Positions 24,431 through 32,992 are shown, counted from the stretch's first letter. The stretch is DNA of 64,000 nucleotides from Spirochaetia bacterium (GCA_022768865.1 JALELH010000018.1:1-64000); one strand, 5' to 3'. Notes: generated by a model from the letters alone, not told the origin. Numbers and translations are program-made.

Positions 24431-26242
24431 CTATTCTTTTCTTTCAAATCCACAAGCAGTGGCAAGCTTATTTAACATTTCATCGCCAAAAGATTTATAA
24501 ATATCTTTCCAATCTACATTTTCAGTTGTCTTTTCTGCCATAATTCGAAGTTTTAAACTACCCTTGCTTATCATCTCCTCAAAAGTTCCTTTTTTTGAAT
24601 GAGGTTCTAAATTTGAAAACTTTGAATTAACATTTCGCTGAATAATGCAAAGGTTTCCAAAATTATCAACTTCTTCCTGAGACCATTTTTTAAAAGTACC
24701 TTCTGAAGGATTTTGAGGAAACCAATGTTCTACCGAAGTTCGATATTCAAAATTAAAATCTTTATATTTATCTTGATTTTCTTCCCACAAAAGATAATCT
24801 AGATAATTAAAGGCTATATGAGGTGTTGCAACACCCATTTTATCATAATCATTTTGATTAAATAAATTTTCGATTACCGATTGGCAGATTATTGATTTTA
24901 ATTTGGTCTTGAATTTTTCATTGTTAGTCCAATTTTCTCCATTGCTATAAAGCCAAAGCAAAGTAGATGTTATCCAATGCATGATTTTTGGAGATGTAAA
25001 AGAAACACGCATTGCAGCTTGAAGCATAAGATTATGTTTAGAATCAAAGGCTTCCGTATAATAAGCTGTTTTTTCTTTACTTCTATTAAGCCATTTTAAG
25101 CTCCACTCACCATCTTTATTTTCTTCTTTATATTCACGTTTTATAATGTAGTAATCCATTAAATATCTGCATTTCAACATGCAATCAAGAAAGTTTATTG
25201 AAAAACTTTTATCACTTTTCTTTAATTCAAATAGTTTTTTGTATTCCTCCAGCAATTTTATATCTTCAATCAAACGAGTTAATTCTATTCCTAAATTATT
25301 TGAAGCAATGTAAACCCGCAATACATGAAGCAGAAAATATGTAAAGTTTATTGGAGATTCAAATCTAACTTTTTCTTCATTTGAAATGGCAGCTGGCTCA
25401 AAATTATCAGGATTGCTATTCAGTATCTTCATAAGTTTTTCTGAAAAATCTTCAGAATTCTTTTTTTCTTGTTTATCTTTCGAAATTGCCAAACTGTTAA
25501 TATAGTTTTCAAATTTTGGATACTCATCCCAATTTTTCTTGCCAAAAATTTTTTCACGCAATTCTGTGGACATATTCATCTGAACATATCCTGTCATGTC
25601 ACTGCAGGCTTCCCATATTTCAGCAAATTCATCGCGAATTTCTGATTCTTCAATCAATTCCATGAATTTCGCTTTTAGAACATCATGCTGTTCAAGTTGT
25701 TCTCCACGTGTATTCATGATTTCAAAGTACCTGTTTAAATCTGTTCCTTCTGGAACTTCAATGCGATACAAAATGACTTTTGATAATTTTGTCTTAAAAG
25801 CTTCTTTATCTATTTTATCAACAATAAATTTGTTTTTTATAATCTCTAGTCCAGAAATTAGATTCTGTTCAATATCAAATTCATTTAATTTTTTGTTGCT
25901 ATTTTTTTCAATTAAACTGCAAAGAGTCAGATTTGATCTTTTGCGACAATCAAAAAATAAATTCAGTTTCATTTCTGATTCAAGAAATGAAAGAAGCAAA
26001 AACAAAGTAGTCAATCGTTGTTGTCCATCTATAACTTCGTAAGCATCACTTCTTTTGTGAACTACTAATGAACCAATATAATAATGTTCACTTTCATTTC
26101 CACAAATATCTTCTATCAATTGATTGATTTCATCGTCAGACCATGCGTAAGCACGCTGATAAAGCGGTACAACATATTTTTCAGATTTATTGAAAATATT
26201 ATTTTCCCTATTTTCGTATACTCTAAGTTCTATTGGTTCCAT
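24431..26242 (-). CDS. DUF262 + C-terminal HNH (DUF1524) protein, GmrSD-like
   Basis: 603 residues from the ATG at 26240-26242 (ribosome site GGAG; the alternative TTG at 26251 is weaker). The N-terminal DUF262 domain carries VPLYQRAYAWSDDEINQLI, YIGSLVV and the hallmark VIDGQQRLTTL. A long helical middle follows, and the C-terminus holds an HNH-type DUF1524 signature: VEHWFPQNP near residue 525, then NFGNLCIIQRNVNSKFSN. This layout matches fused GmrS-GmrD type IV restriction proteins, which use nucleotide hydrolysis by DUF262 and cut modified DNA. Here it is embedded in a type I operon, like RloF of Campylobacter hsd loci. It overlaps the previous gene by 20 bases. Confidence 0.88.
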   Translation of the reverse strand: MEPIELRVYENRENNIFNKSEKYVVPLYQRAYAWSDDEINQLIEDICGNESEHYYIGSLVVHKRSDAYEVIDGQQRLTTLFLLLSFLESEMKLNLFFDCRKRSNLTLCSLIEKNSNKKLNEFDIEQNLISGLEIIKNKFIVDKIDKEAFKTKLSKVILYRIEVPEGTDLNRYFEIMNTRGEQLEQHDVLKAKFMELIEESEIRDEFAEIWEACSDMTGYVQMNMSTELREKIFGKKNWDEYPKFENYINSLAISKDKQEKKNSEDFSEKLMKILNSNPDNFEPAAISNEEKVRFESPINFTYFLLHVLRVYIASNNLGIELTRLIEDIKLLEEYKKLFELKKSDKSFSINFLDCMLKCRYLMDYYIIKREYKEENKDGEWSLKWLNRSKEKTAYYTEAFDSKHNLMLQAAMRVSFTSPKIMHWITSTLLWLYSNGENWTNNEKFKTKLKSIICQSVIENLFNQNDYDKMGVATPHIAFNYLDYLLWEENQDKYKDFNFEYRTSVEHWFPQNPSEGTFKKWSQEEVDNFGNLCIIQRNVNSKFSNLEPHSKKGTFEEMISKGSLKLRIMAEKTTENVDWKDIYKSFGDEMLNKLATACGFERKE

Positions 26243-27542
26243 TATATTCAACTCCGTTTAATTTTTTCAAATCTGCATACAAACCATTCCAAGAATCCTT
26301 ATTTGCCTTGTCGTTTTCTCTTTTTATTTTGATAGAAAGATTTGCAATGTGTGAATGCAAAGTGGCATGTGAAATTTTATAAAATAATGGAATTGTATTT
26401 GTTGTATCTTCACATTTTCCTACAGCATACTTATTTATAGAAGCGTAACTTAAAGACCATCTGTCAACTCGAAGCATAAAAGCCCAAGAAAATAATTTTT
26501 TTACGGCTTTTTCATCAAGATTCTTAAATCGGTCGTAATATGCCAACAAAACACAATAGAATAATTTTTTACAGTAATAATATCCAGCACCACCGTTATC
26601 ATGTTTAACCATTATTTCTTTTAACAGTGAATATTTTTCAAATACTTCCTTTTTTAAATATTCAAGCAAAGGCTGATAGTAATGAACCATATCAAAAAAA
26701 TCTTTTCCAGCAATAAATGGTTCTGTAATTTGAAAAATCGGCATTGCTTTTTCCGTTCGTTTTGCATAAGGATACAGACAATCATGTTTTATTCCCTTAT
26801 AACAATCAATATCATCTGTTGAAAATGTCCTTGTTTTTACTTTTTCAGACCAATTATGAATTGGAAAAAGATAATCATCAAATAAATCTTCTATCTTATT
26901 TTCATTATTGTTTCTCTTATCTTTTACAGAACAATCCATCTCTTCCCAACTTTCTACAACTCTTTGCATTTCAAAAAAATCATTGTTCATTTCTCTTAAA
27001 TGATATGCCTTCAATAAATCATGAGGATATAAAGCTTTACCACGGGAATTTTGAGAATCGAATAATTGAAAGGCTTCTTCTTGTTTTTCTACAGTAATTA
27101 CAACCACTTCCAGTAAATCACTAAAAGCAGTGACTAAAGCATTTTTATATTGATTATCTTTTAAAGAAAACCAGTCTTTTATAACTTCATAATTTTTGCA
27201 TAAATGAAACTTTGTATTATTGTCTTCAAGTTTCATATCAATAAAATCTGTCTTTGTTGGAATTAAATATTTTTGAAGCAAATAGAATGAAACAATTCTC
27301 TGTTGTCCATCAATTACATCAAGTGTTTTATCTTCTGTATTGTTATGAAGTAAAATTGTTCCAATTCGATACCTAAAATTTGAATTACCTGACTCCTGTT
27401 TTTTTCCCAAAGCAATATCTATATCAGAAAGAAGCTCTTCAATGTTTTTTTCATTCCATTTATATGGTCTCTGATATGAAGGTATTCTTAGACTTTTTGT
27501 ACCCAATAAATTATGTATCGATTTCAGTTCAATTTTATTCAA
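26223..27542 (-). CDS. Second DUF262 protein without HNH domain
   Basis: 439 residues with a DUF262 N-terminus: IPSYQRPYKWNEKNIEELLSDI, RIGTILLHN and VIDGQQRIVSFYLL, then ALYPHDLLKAYHLRE, which corresponds to the R-G-x-x-L-x-x-x-D-L-L-K region of the family. The C-terminal half is helical and ends without the DUF1524 HNH motifs seen in its neighbour. The start is a TTG at 27540-27542 with AAGAGGCG upstream; no better start is near. It is 15 bases after hsdS and overlaps the HNH-bearing paralogue by 20 bases, so the two are translated together. It may act as the sensor or NTPase half of a two-protein DUF262 complex; that is inference. Confidence 0.85.
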   Translation of the reverse strand: MNKIELKSIHNLLGTKSLRIPSYQRPYKWNEKNIEELLSDIDIALGKKQESGNSNFRYRIGTILLHNNTEDKTLDVIDGQQRIVSFYLLQKYLIPTKTDFIDMKLEDNNTKFHLCKNYEVIKDWFSLKDNQYKNALVTAFSDLLEVVVITVEKQEEAFQLFDSQNSRGKALYPHDLLKAYHLREMNNDFFEMQRVVESWEEMDCSVKDKRNNNENKIEDLFDDYLFPIHNWSEKVKTRTFSTDDIDCYKGIKHDCLYPYAKRTEKAMPIFQITEPFIAGKDFFDMVHYYQPLLEYLKKEVFEKYSLLKEIMVKHDNGGAGYYYCKKLFYCVLLAYYDRFKNLDEKAVKKLFSWAFMLRVDRWSLSYASINKYAVGKCEDTTNTIPLFYKISHATLHSHIANLSIKIKRENDKANKDSWNGLYADLKKLNGVEYNGTNRT

Positions 27543-27557
27543 GATATTCGCCTCTTC

Positions 27558-28694
27558 TTACAAACTATGTGCTGCCTTCTGCACCAGGGCCGGGCAGAGG
27601 TTTTTGATTTTTTCTCTTGCGGTGGCGGCGATGCGTTTGCATTCTTCAAAGCAGTTGTAGAGGTCTACGATTTTCTGCTGAATTTGAATTGGTGGCAGCG
27701 GGATTTGAACTTCGCATAAATCATCATAAGAAAATACTTCTCTTGCACTTCCCCAAGAGTTGAAAATTGCGTAGCGGTCAAATTCTTCTCTTCGTAAAAA
27801 TAGATGAAGATAACCAATATCTAGAATATTTTCGTCTTTTGATTTAATCACTTTATTTACAGAAGTAACAACATAAGTTTCATTTGAAGTGTTTAATGCG
27901 TTTGCAAAGCACTTTTCATTTTTTGTTGTTTGAACATAAGAAATGTGTCTTGGAGGAACTAATTTGTAACCGCTTAATTCTTCTTTGTTTACTTTCGCTC
28001 CAGTTTCTTTAAACTCCTTTGTAACAGAAACGCTTTTCACCGCTTTGATTTTGTTATCTGAATTCTTAATATCACTTTCTTCAATAAACACCCCTAGGCG
28101 TTTACTTTCGTATTTCTTTTTGCAGTCTACTATGAATGCCTGGCAGCTTTTGGAAAGGGGTTCCAGGAGTTTTTCGTTTTGGTCGGCAAGTTCTTTTAGT
28201 CCGTTATAAACGGCAACAAGTTCTTTTTGCGTTTCTATTGACGGCAGGGGGATTTGAACACGGCACATTTCTTGCCAGTCAAAAGTTTCTCTTGCACTTC
28301 CCCACGAATTAAAGCGTGAATAGCGGTCAAATTCACTTCGGCTCAATAAAAGATAAAGGTATTCCGGCAGAAGAATGTTTTCATCTTTACTTCTAAAAGT
28401 TGTATAAATTGATGAAATTAAATAAGACTCATTTGAATCATTTAATGCCAAAGCGATTTTTTCACCACGTCTTGAAGTGTCGGCAACATAAACAAATTCA
28501 TTTGGCTTTACAACTTTATAAGATGTAAGAGAAACGCCATCAAGATTTGCTTTTGTTTCAATGAATTTCTTTTCTGTGCTTATTCCTCTAACATCATTTT
28601 CATTCAGTTTATCATCTGAATTTCTTTCATCAGTCTGTTCAATATAATCCCCAAGCCTCACCCAAGGCGCATTCTTTTCTTTACTTACATTCAT
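27558..28694 (-). CDS. hsdS: Type I restriction specificity subunit HsdS
   Basis: Specificity subunit, 378 residues, with two target-recognition domains (about 10-155 and 200-345) each followed by a helical spacer (QKELVAVYNGLKELADQNEKLL; QQKIVDLYNCFEECKRIA). The two domains are clearly related to each other: both carry F-K/I-E-T, SNE-Y, SKDENIL, EFDRY, FNSWGSARE and VQIPLP in the same order. Related domains imply similar half-sites on the DNA target. It overlaps hsdM by 14 bases. It shows no disruption or inverted repeats suggesting phase variation. Confidence 0.95.
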   Translation of the reverse strand: MNVSKEKNAPWVRLGDYIEQTDERNSDDKLNENDVRGISTEKKFIETKANLDGVSLTSYKVVKPNEFVYVADTSRRGEKIALALNDSNESYLISSIYTTFRSKDENILLPEYLYLLLSRSEFDRYSRFNSWGSARETFDWQEMCRVQIPLPSIETQKELVAVYNGLKELADQNEKLLEPLSKSCQAFIVDCKKKYESKRLGVFIEESDIKNSDNKIKAVKSVSVTKEFKETGAKVNKEELSGYKLVPPRHISYVQTTKNEKCFANALNTSNETYVVTSVNKVIKSKDENILDIGYLHLFLRREEFDRYAIFNSWGSAREVFSYDDLCEVQIPLPPIQIQQKIVDLYNCFEECKRIAATAREKIKNLCPALVQKAAHSL

Positions 28695-30315
28695 AGCCTA
28701 GTCCTTTAAATGCTTCCTTGATTTTTGCGGTGTTTGCCTGGTGGGCTTTTAATAGTTCGCTTACGGTTTTGCTGGTCTCTTTTAATGTGGCGTCGTAGTC
28801 TATGGCAGAGTCCCTGTCTACAAATTCAATGTAGCAGCTTGGCACTAAAGAAAAATTGTTTGCTTTAATCGTTTCAAAATCCACGCTCTTGTAGAGTTCG
28901 CTCTCTGCATAGTTTTTGCCGTCGCAGCCTTCTTCCTGCCATTTGTGGTAGATTTGGGCGGCCTTTAAAATCTGCTCATTCGTAAGGGCAAACTTCTTTT
29001 TCTGCATGTTCTTTACGCCGTTGTTCCACTCGTCGCTTGTCCAGCTTCTAAGGTCCATAAAAAGGATTTCATTCTTTCGGTTACGGAGGCTGCGTCCCTG
29101 GTATTTTCCGCCCGCCTTGTTTTCGTTCAAAATCCAGAAAGACACGCTGATGTCCGTTGTAATGAACAGTTCCCTTGGCAAAATGATGATGGCTTCCACC
29201 TTGTCTTTTTCGATTAACTTCTGGCGTATTACGGGCGCCGTTCCGTCATCATCGCCCAAGGCTCCGTTTGCAAGCAGGAATCCTGCCACGCCTTTTTTTG
29301 GCTTTAAGTGGCTCAGCATGTGCAAAATCCATGCGTAATTTGCATTGCTTTCAGGCGGCAGGGCAAAGTCCACCCAGCGGCTGTCGTTTTTGTTCATGGT
29401 GTCGGCGTCAAACCAGTTTTTCAAGTTAAACGGAGGGTTTGCCATGATGTAGTCAAAATTGATTCCCTTGTGCAAATCAAGGCGGAATGTGTTTTCGGCT
29501 TCGCCGCCCAAGTTGTGGCTGATTCCGCGCAGTGCAAGATTCATTTTGGCAAGGCGGTAGGTGGCGGGTTCCTTTTCCTGACCGTAAACGTTTATCCGGC
29601 TGATGTCGCCTTTTTTTGCCTCGATTAAAGCGGCACTCTGCACAAACATTCCGCCAGAGCCACAGCAAGGGTCGTAAAGCGTGCCGTCAAAAGGCTGAAT
29701 GAATGTGGCAATGAGTTCTACAACGTCGTGGGGTGTGTAAAATTCGCCGTCTTCTTTAGTGGCATTTACGGCAAATTCCTTTAAAAAGTATTCGTAAACA
29801 TAGCCGATCAAGTCGCGCTGGGGGCCAAACTGCTTGTGGGTGATTTTTGTCACTTCGTCCACAATCTGCTTGATGTCGTTTGCTGCCAGATTTCTTGTGG
29901 TAAAGGTGCCTTCTACAAAGCAGCCTTTAAGCTGTTCGCTGGAATTGGAAAGGCTTCTGAGTGCCGTGTCCAAAGCAACATTTAAACCGCTTGAAGGCGT
30001 CTGGATGATGTTACTCCAGCGGGATTCTTCTGGCAAGTAAAATGTGCCGTCTGTAAAGGTGGGGTCATCGATAAAGGCGGCTTTTACATTGGGGTCGTTT
30101 ATGTCCATGCCGCGTGCAACAAGTTCTTTTTTAAGGTTTTCAATGCCGTCGTCAAACTTTTCGCCGATAAATCGCAAAAATACCAGAGTGAGCATCATGT
30201 CGCGCTTTTCAAAGAAAGAACCCGAATTTTTTGCGTTACGTAAAATGTCCCGGCATTTAAAGAGGATGTCGTCAATGTTTAGTGGTTTGTCTGCTTTTGC
30301 TTTTGCTTTTGCCAT
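28681..30315 (-). CDS. hsdM: Type I restriction-modification DNA methylase HsdM
   Basis: N6-adenine methylase subunit, 544 residues from the ATG at 30313-30315 with AGGA upstream; a 36-residue longer frame runs through the promoter and is rejected. An N-terminal helical HsdM_N domain (LNIDDILFKCRDILR) precedes the catalytic domain with GEFYTPHDVVELIATF, the SAM-binding motif YDPCCGSGGMF and the catalytic NPPF (IMANPPFNL). It forms the modification enzyme with HsdS and the restriction enzyme with HsdR. It is the first gene of the five-gene operon. A TATAAT box on the minus strand (30367-30372) lies about 50 bases upstream, without a good -35. Confidence 0.97.
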   Translation of the reverse strand: MAKAKAKADKPLNIDDILFKCRDILRNAKNSGSFFEKRDMMLTLVFLRFIGEKFDDGIENLKKELVARGMDINDPNVKAAFIDDPTFTDGTFYLPEESRWSNIIQTPSSGLNVALDTALRSLSNSSEQLKGCFVEGTFTTRNLAANDIKQIVDEVTKITHKQFGPQRDLIGYVYEYFLKEFAVNATKEDGEFYTPHDVVELIATFIQPFDGTLYDPCCGSGGMFVQSAALIEAKKGDISRINVYGQEKEPATYRLAKMNLALRGISHNLGGEAENTFRLDLHKGINFDYIMANPPFNLKNWFDADTMNKNDSRWVDFALPPESNANYAWILHMLSHLKPKKGVAGFLLANGALGDDDGTAPVIRQKLIEKDKVEAIIILPRELFITTDISVSFWILNENKAGGKYQGRSLRNRKNEILFMDLRSWTSDEWNNGVKNMQKKKFALTNEQILKAAQIYHKWQEEGCDGKNYAESELYKSVDFETIKANNFSLVPSCYIEFVDRDSAIDYDATLKETSKTVSELLKAHQANTAKIKEAFKGLGYECK

Positions 30316-30366
30316 GCTGATTCCTGTGTTTTGGATAATTCTGTTTATATGTCTAAATATAGGATA

Positions 30367-30372
30367 ATTATA
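30367..30372 (-). promoter_or_regulatory. Possible -10 box of the hsd operon
   Basis: On the minus strand the box reads TATAAT preceded by GTG. No convincing -35 is present, so activation may be needed; the 23-bp repeat array begins about 70 bases further upstream. Confidence 0.45.
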
Positions 30373-30445
30373 CACTATTTTGCCCTTTTTTTTACTTCTG
30401 CTTTTCATTATTATGCTGTTCAAACGTCTTTTTTATAAAGCCGGT

Positions 30446-30582
30446 CAATCTGTTGTGTATGGCAAACCAATACTGTTGTGCCTGACACACCAAGACTGTT
30501 GTGTGTGTCACACCAGTACCGTTGTGTATGTCACACCAATGCCGTTGTGCCTGACACACCTGCACTGTTGCGTTGGGCACAA
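30446..30582. repeat. Six imperfect 23-bp tandem repeats upstream of hsdM
   Basis: Units begin at 30446 (22 bp), 30468, 30491, 30514, 30537 and 30560, each 23 bp. Each carries GTTGTG (GTTGCG in the last) in its first half, and the middle four end in CACAC, so each is a weak inverted repeat of TGTG/CACA type. Because 23 is not a multiple of three, the short frames through the array are not repeat proteins. There are no unique spacers, so it is not CRISPR. The position between the divergent hsdM and XRE genes suits an operator array. Confidence 0.85.
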
Positions 30583-30684
30583 CAAATTAGGCCTGCTTTA
30601 TGCAGAAAAATATATAGTTTTAGTAGGAATATTTTGTATACTATACTCTATTTTCTAAAAAGAAAATTTATTTTATATTTTCTA

Positions 30685-30713
30685 TTGACAAATTTTATTT
30701 ATCGTAATATATT
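30685..30713 (+). promoter_or_regulatory. Consensus promoter of the XRE-ImmA pair
   Basis: TTGACA (30685-30690), 17 bases, TATATT (30708-30713). The predicted leader before the XRE start is about 215 bases. It contains a repeated tccgcagg (near 30867 and 30880) and a hairpin caggcgt/acgcctg just before the ribosome site. Apart from this leader, the repeats and the weak hsd promoter, nothing else is seen in 30316-30933. Confidence 0.75.
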
Positions 30714-30933
30714 TTTTTAGAAACGAAAGTCGCGGTAGGATATTCGAAAAACCATAATAATAGGTATAAGAGTCAACCTGTTGGTTAAGAAAACTGCTGC
30801 GCCTGGTTTTCAGTTTCCATACCGGGAATCAGAAAGGAGTAACCGGACAGACTTTAAAGACAAATCCGCAGGTCTGATCCGCAGGCGTAAAATCAACCCT
30901 GTTTTGCACGCCTGAAATATGGAGGTAGGATGA

Positions 30934-31350
30934 ATGGAAAAAGAAAAAGTAATGTCTAACTTGTCAAAGTTTTTACGCAAACTCAGAATCGACAACGACG
31001 AGTTTCTGGTAGACATGGCAAAGACACTTGAAATTTCTTCGGCTCATTTGTCATCAATTGAAAACGGCAGAAAGACTGTTCCTGCTGATTTTTCAGAAAA
31101 GCTAAAGTCAAACTACAATTTGACTGACGAACAGACAGAAGAACTTGAAACCTACATTGCAGAAGCAAACAGGCAGGTTCTTATTGATTTGGAATCTATA
31201 CAGGAAAAAAAGAACTTTCCTGTATATGCAAAAACAGCCGTAAAATTTGCAAAGGAACTGTCTAAGCTGGACACAAGTCATCTGGATCAGATTCAGCAGA
31301 TTTTGCAGCAGGTAGAAAATTCCGTGGCAGGTAATACCATGGAAAAATAG
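30934..31350 (+). CDS. XRE-family transcriptional regulator
   Basis: 138 residues. Residues ~8-65 form a Cro/C1-type HTH (LSKFLRKLRIDNDEFLVDMAKTLEISSAHLSSIENGRKTVP), and the rest is helical and acidic, probably for dimerisation. A GGAGGTAGG site precedes the ATG; a second in-frame ATG six codons on is possible. It is cotranscribed with the HExxH protein nine bases downstream, the classic arrangement in which the metallopeptidase cleaves the repressor (ImmR/ImmA, DdrO/IrrE). It is divergent from the hsd operon, which it may control through the repeats at 30446-30582. Confidence 0.88.
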   Translation: MEKEKVMSNLSKFLRKLRIDNDEFLVDMAKTLEISSAHLSSIENGRKTVPADFSEKLKSNYNLTDEQTEELETYIAEANRQVLIDLESIQEKKNFPVYAKTAVKFAKELSKLDTSHLDQIQQILQQVENSVAGNTMEK

Positions 31351-31359
31351 GAGAAGAGA

Positions 31360-31995
31360 TTGGCAGAAATATATCGTATGATAGAAGCCGTTATCTTATG
31401 TCATTTTGATTTAACAAAAATTGCGGCAGCTATGAAATCAAAATTATTTGATGCAAAGGGTCAGCTTACCCCGCGTCAGCTTTTGTCGGTTCTTGAACGT
31501 GAACTAACCAGGCTAAAAGAGTTTCCCTTTAAGTTTGATGTTTTCAGTTTGTCCGAAGAAAATAAGACAAAGCTTGGCTACTATACGAAATTAGGCAGGA
31601 TAAGGGTTATAGAAATTCGTGAAGACATTTACGAAAGCGCTGCAGCCGGTAACCTTTTAGCCATGTTTATTATCTGCCACGAAATTGCACACTGGATTCT
31701 GCTTGATGTTTTTATGCTCAACGGATTTTTCATGCACTTTTATGGAACACCAATGGAACCTGCCATAAGAGAAATTATGGAAGACCTTGCAGATCTTCTG
31801 GCGTCTTATTTGCTGGGAGCAGATTTAAATGAAGTTTTCAGCAAAGAGAACATGGAAGAATTCAATTTTATTGAAAGTAAGCAGGAAGGTTTCATTACTT
31901 TTGCTGCATACTATAAGAAATTTATAAGGAGGTTTAAATATTCGCTCCCCATCGAAAAAATCCTTTCGGAGCGTTTCAAAGAAAAATGCTCTTAA
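31360..31995 (+). CDS. ImmA/IrrE-type HExxH metallopeptidase
   Basis: 211 residues with the zinc motif ICHEIAHW near residue 108 and a downstream acidic helix EIMEDLADLLASYLL that can supply the third ligand, as in ImmA/IrrE. The N-terminal third is helical with no HTH, consistent with a separate partner repressor. The start is TTG at 31360 with AGGAGAAG upstream; an ATG six codons later is the alternative. Family members cut a cognate XRE repressor upon stress or phage signals. The partner is the gene nine bases upstream. Confidence 0.82.
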   Translation: MAEIYRMIEAVILCHFDLTKIAAAMKSKLFDAKGQLTPRQLLSVLERELTRLKEFPFKFDVFSLSEENKTKLGYYTKLGRIRVIEIREDIYESAAAGNLLAMFIICHEIAHWILLDVFMLNGFFMHFYGTPMEPAIREIMEDLADLLASYLLGADLNEVFSKENMEEFNFIESKQEGFITFAAYYKKFIRRFKYSLPIEKILSERFKEKCS

Positions 31996-32017
31996 ACGAC
32001 GGCAATCGAATAAGAGC

Positions 32018-32082
32018 GGAACAAGATTGACAAGATAGTCAAATAAATGCTGAGGATTATTCTAGTTTCAATCTTGCTCCAT
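32018..32082. repeat. Long-loop inverted repeat downstream of the ImmA-type gene
   Basis: ggaacaagattga (32018-32030) and tcaatcttgctcc (32070-32082) pair with one mismatch, followed by a T-rich stretch. It may be the terminator of the XRE-ImmA transcript. The loop of 39 bases is unusually long. Confidence 0.45.
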
Positions 32083-32170
32083 GTCAATTATTTTTTAGTT
32101 AAATTAACATTTAATTTTTTTTATTGACGAACAAATTCATTTTGTGCCAGATACTGGCAAGGAGCTTGAG

Positions 32171-32947
32171 GTGAAAAAGTATATTAAAACCTCTGGAAGC
32201 AAGAATGTTTCCCTTTACGTAAATCCTTTCTCTGAAGAAAAGGAATTTTATGGACGTGTATCAAGAAACACTGTAACTCTTGAAAACTTAATTGCAGACA
32301 TTACGGACAATCAGATAGGCATTTCTGCCGACATGATTTACCACACTACAAATCTGTTGATGACAGAAATCATCAGGAAGCTTAGGCTTGGAAACGCCGT
32401 TGAATTATTCGGTGCCGGAACCCTTTACATAAAGGTAGACGGCAGCGTAAAAGGCGAAAACCCAAGCACAAGCGACGTTCAGGGGTTCCGTGTAGGATTT
32501 ACGCCTTCTAAGGATGTACTGGATGCCGTGTCTCAGATTAAGATTGATTCCGTTTCTGTTCCGGATACAGGAGCAAGAATCAATTCCATCATCAACGTCT
32601 TTGACCAAAACAATGATAAAACTTTATTCCGTGGTTTAGGTGCAAGGATAAAAGGTTCAAAGTTAAAAATCAGTGGAGAAAATTGCGGTATTTTCTTTAC
32701 TCCGGTTGTAGATGAAGAACCTGTAACGGAAGAAGCACAGTGGACAAAGGTTGATGAAAGGACTGTCAGCACAAACATGCCTTCTACTCTGGAATTCTAT
32801 GTTCCTAAAACTCTGGATACAGACAAAAAGTATTCCATTGTTTTGAAAACCAGGTTTTCCAGCGGCAGGGAACTTAAAGTTCCTTCAATTGTTTACAGCA
32901 GCCCTGTAACAATTGCAGATGCAGATGGCGGTGGCAGCAGCGACTAG
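32171..32947 (+). CDS. HU-like DNA-binding domain protein with Ig-like C-terminus
   Basis: 258 residues from the GTG at 32171, chosen because AAGGAG lies six bases upstream; a GTG at 32144 lacks such a site. Residues ~1-115 resemble the HU/IHF-like domain of DUF4469-type proteins (FYGRVSRNTVTLENLIADI, GISADMIYHTTNLLMTEIIRKLRLGNAVELFGAGTLYI). The remaining ~140 residues look like a beta-rich Ig-like domain ending in a Gly/Ser tail. The family is known mainly from Bacteroidetes and is poorly characterised. It sits at the right edge of the accessory island as a single-gene unit. DNA binding is inferred from fold resemblance only. Confidence 0.7.
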   Translation: MKKYIKTSGSKNVSLYVNPFSEEKEFYGRVSRNTVTLENLIADITDNQIGISADMIYHTTNLLMTEIIRKLRLGNAVELFGAGTLYIKVDGSVKGENPSTSDVQGFRVGFTPSKDVLDAVSQIKIDSVSVPDTGARINSIINVFDQNNDKTLFRGLGARIKGSKLKISGENCGIFFTPVVDEEPVTEEAQWTKVDERTVSTNMPSTLEFYVPKTLDTDKKYSIVLKTRFSSGRELKVPSIVYSSPVTIADADGGGSSD

Positions 32948-32992
32948 CTTTTGCTTAACTTAGCAAAAGGCCCTCGTGTCTTAGCACGAGGG
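32948..32992 (+). repeat. Two perfect hairpins after the HU-like gene
   Basis: cttttgct/agcaaaag (32948-32955, 32962-32969) and ccctcgtg/cacgaggg (32971-32978, 32985-32992). Neither has a T-run. Downstream, cacgacgtg occurs twice, 20 bases apart (33022-33030, 33042-33050). Confidence 0.7.

Noticed and set aside
25596..26042. 148-codon frame opposite the DUF262-HNH gene
   Set aside because: Shadow frame rich in Ser and Phe from complementary Lys/Glu codons; no start signals.
27558..28694. Phase-variable hsdS
   Set aside because: No second hsdS fragment, recombinase or inverted repeats lie nearby in the window.
30446..30582. CRISPR array
   Set aside because: The 23-bp units abut directly with no unique spacers and no cas genes are near.
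30380..30658. 92-codon Cys/His-rich protein through the 23-bp repeats
   Set aside because: The period is not a multiple of three, so each unit is read in a different frame and the apparent Cys/His pattern is a product of the repeat.
30781..30915. Small upstream frame (about 43 codons from a TTG) in the XRE leader
   Set aside because: No ribosome site and only rare start codons; kept as a leader region instead.
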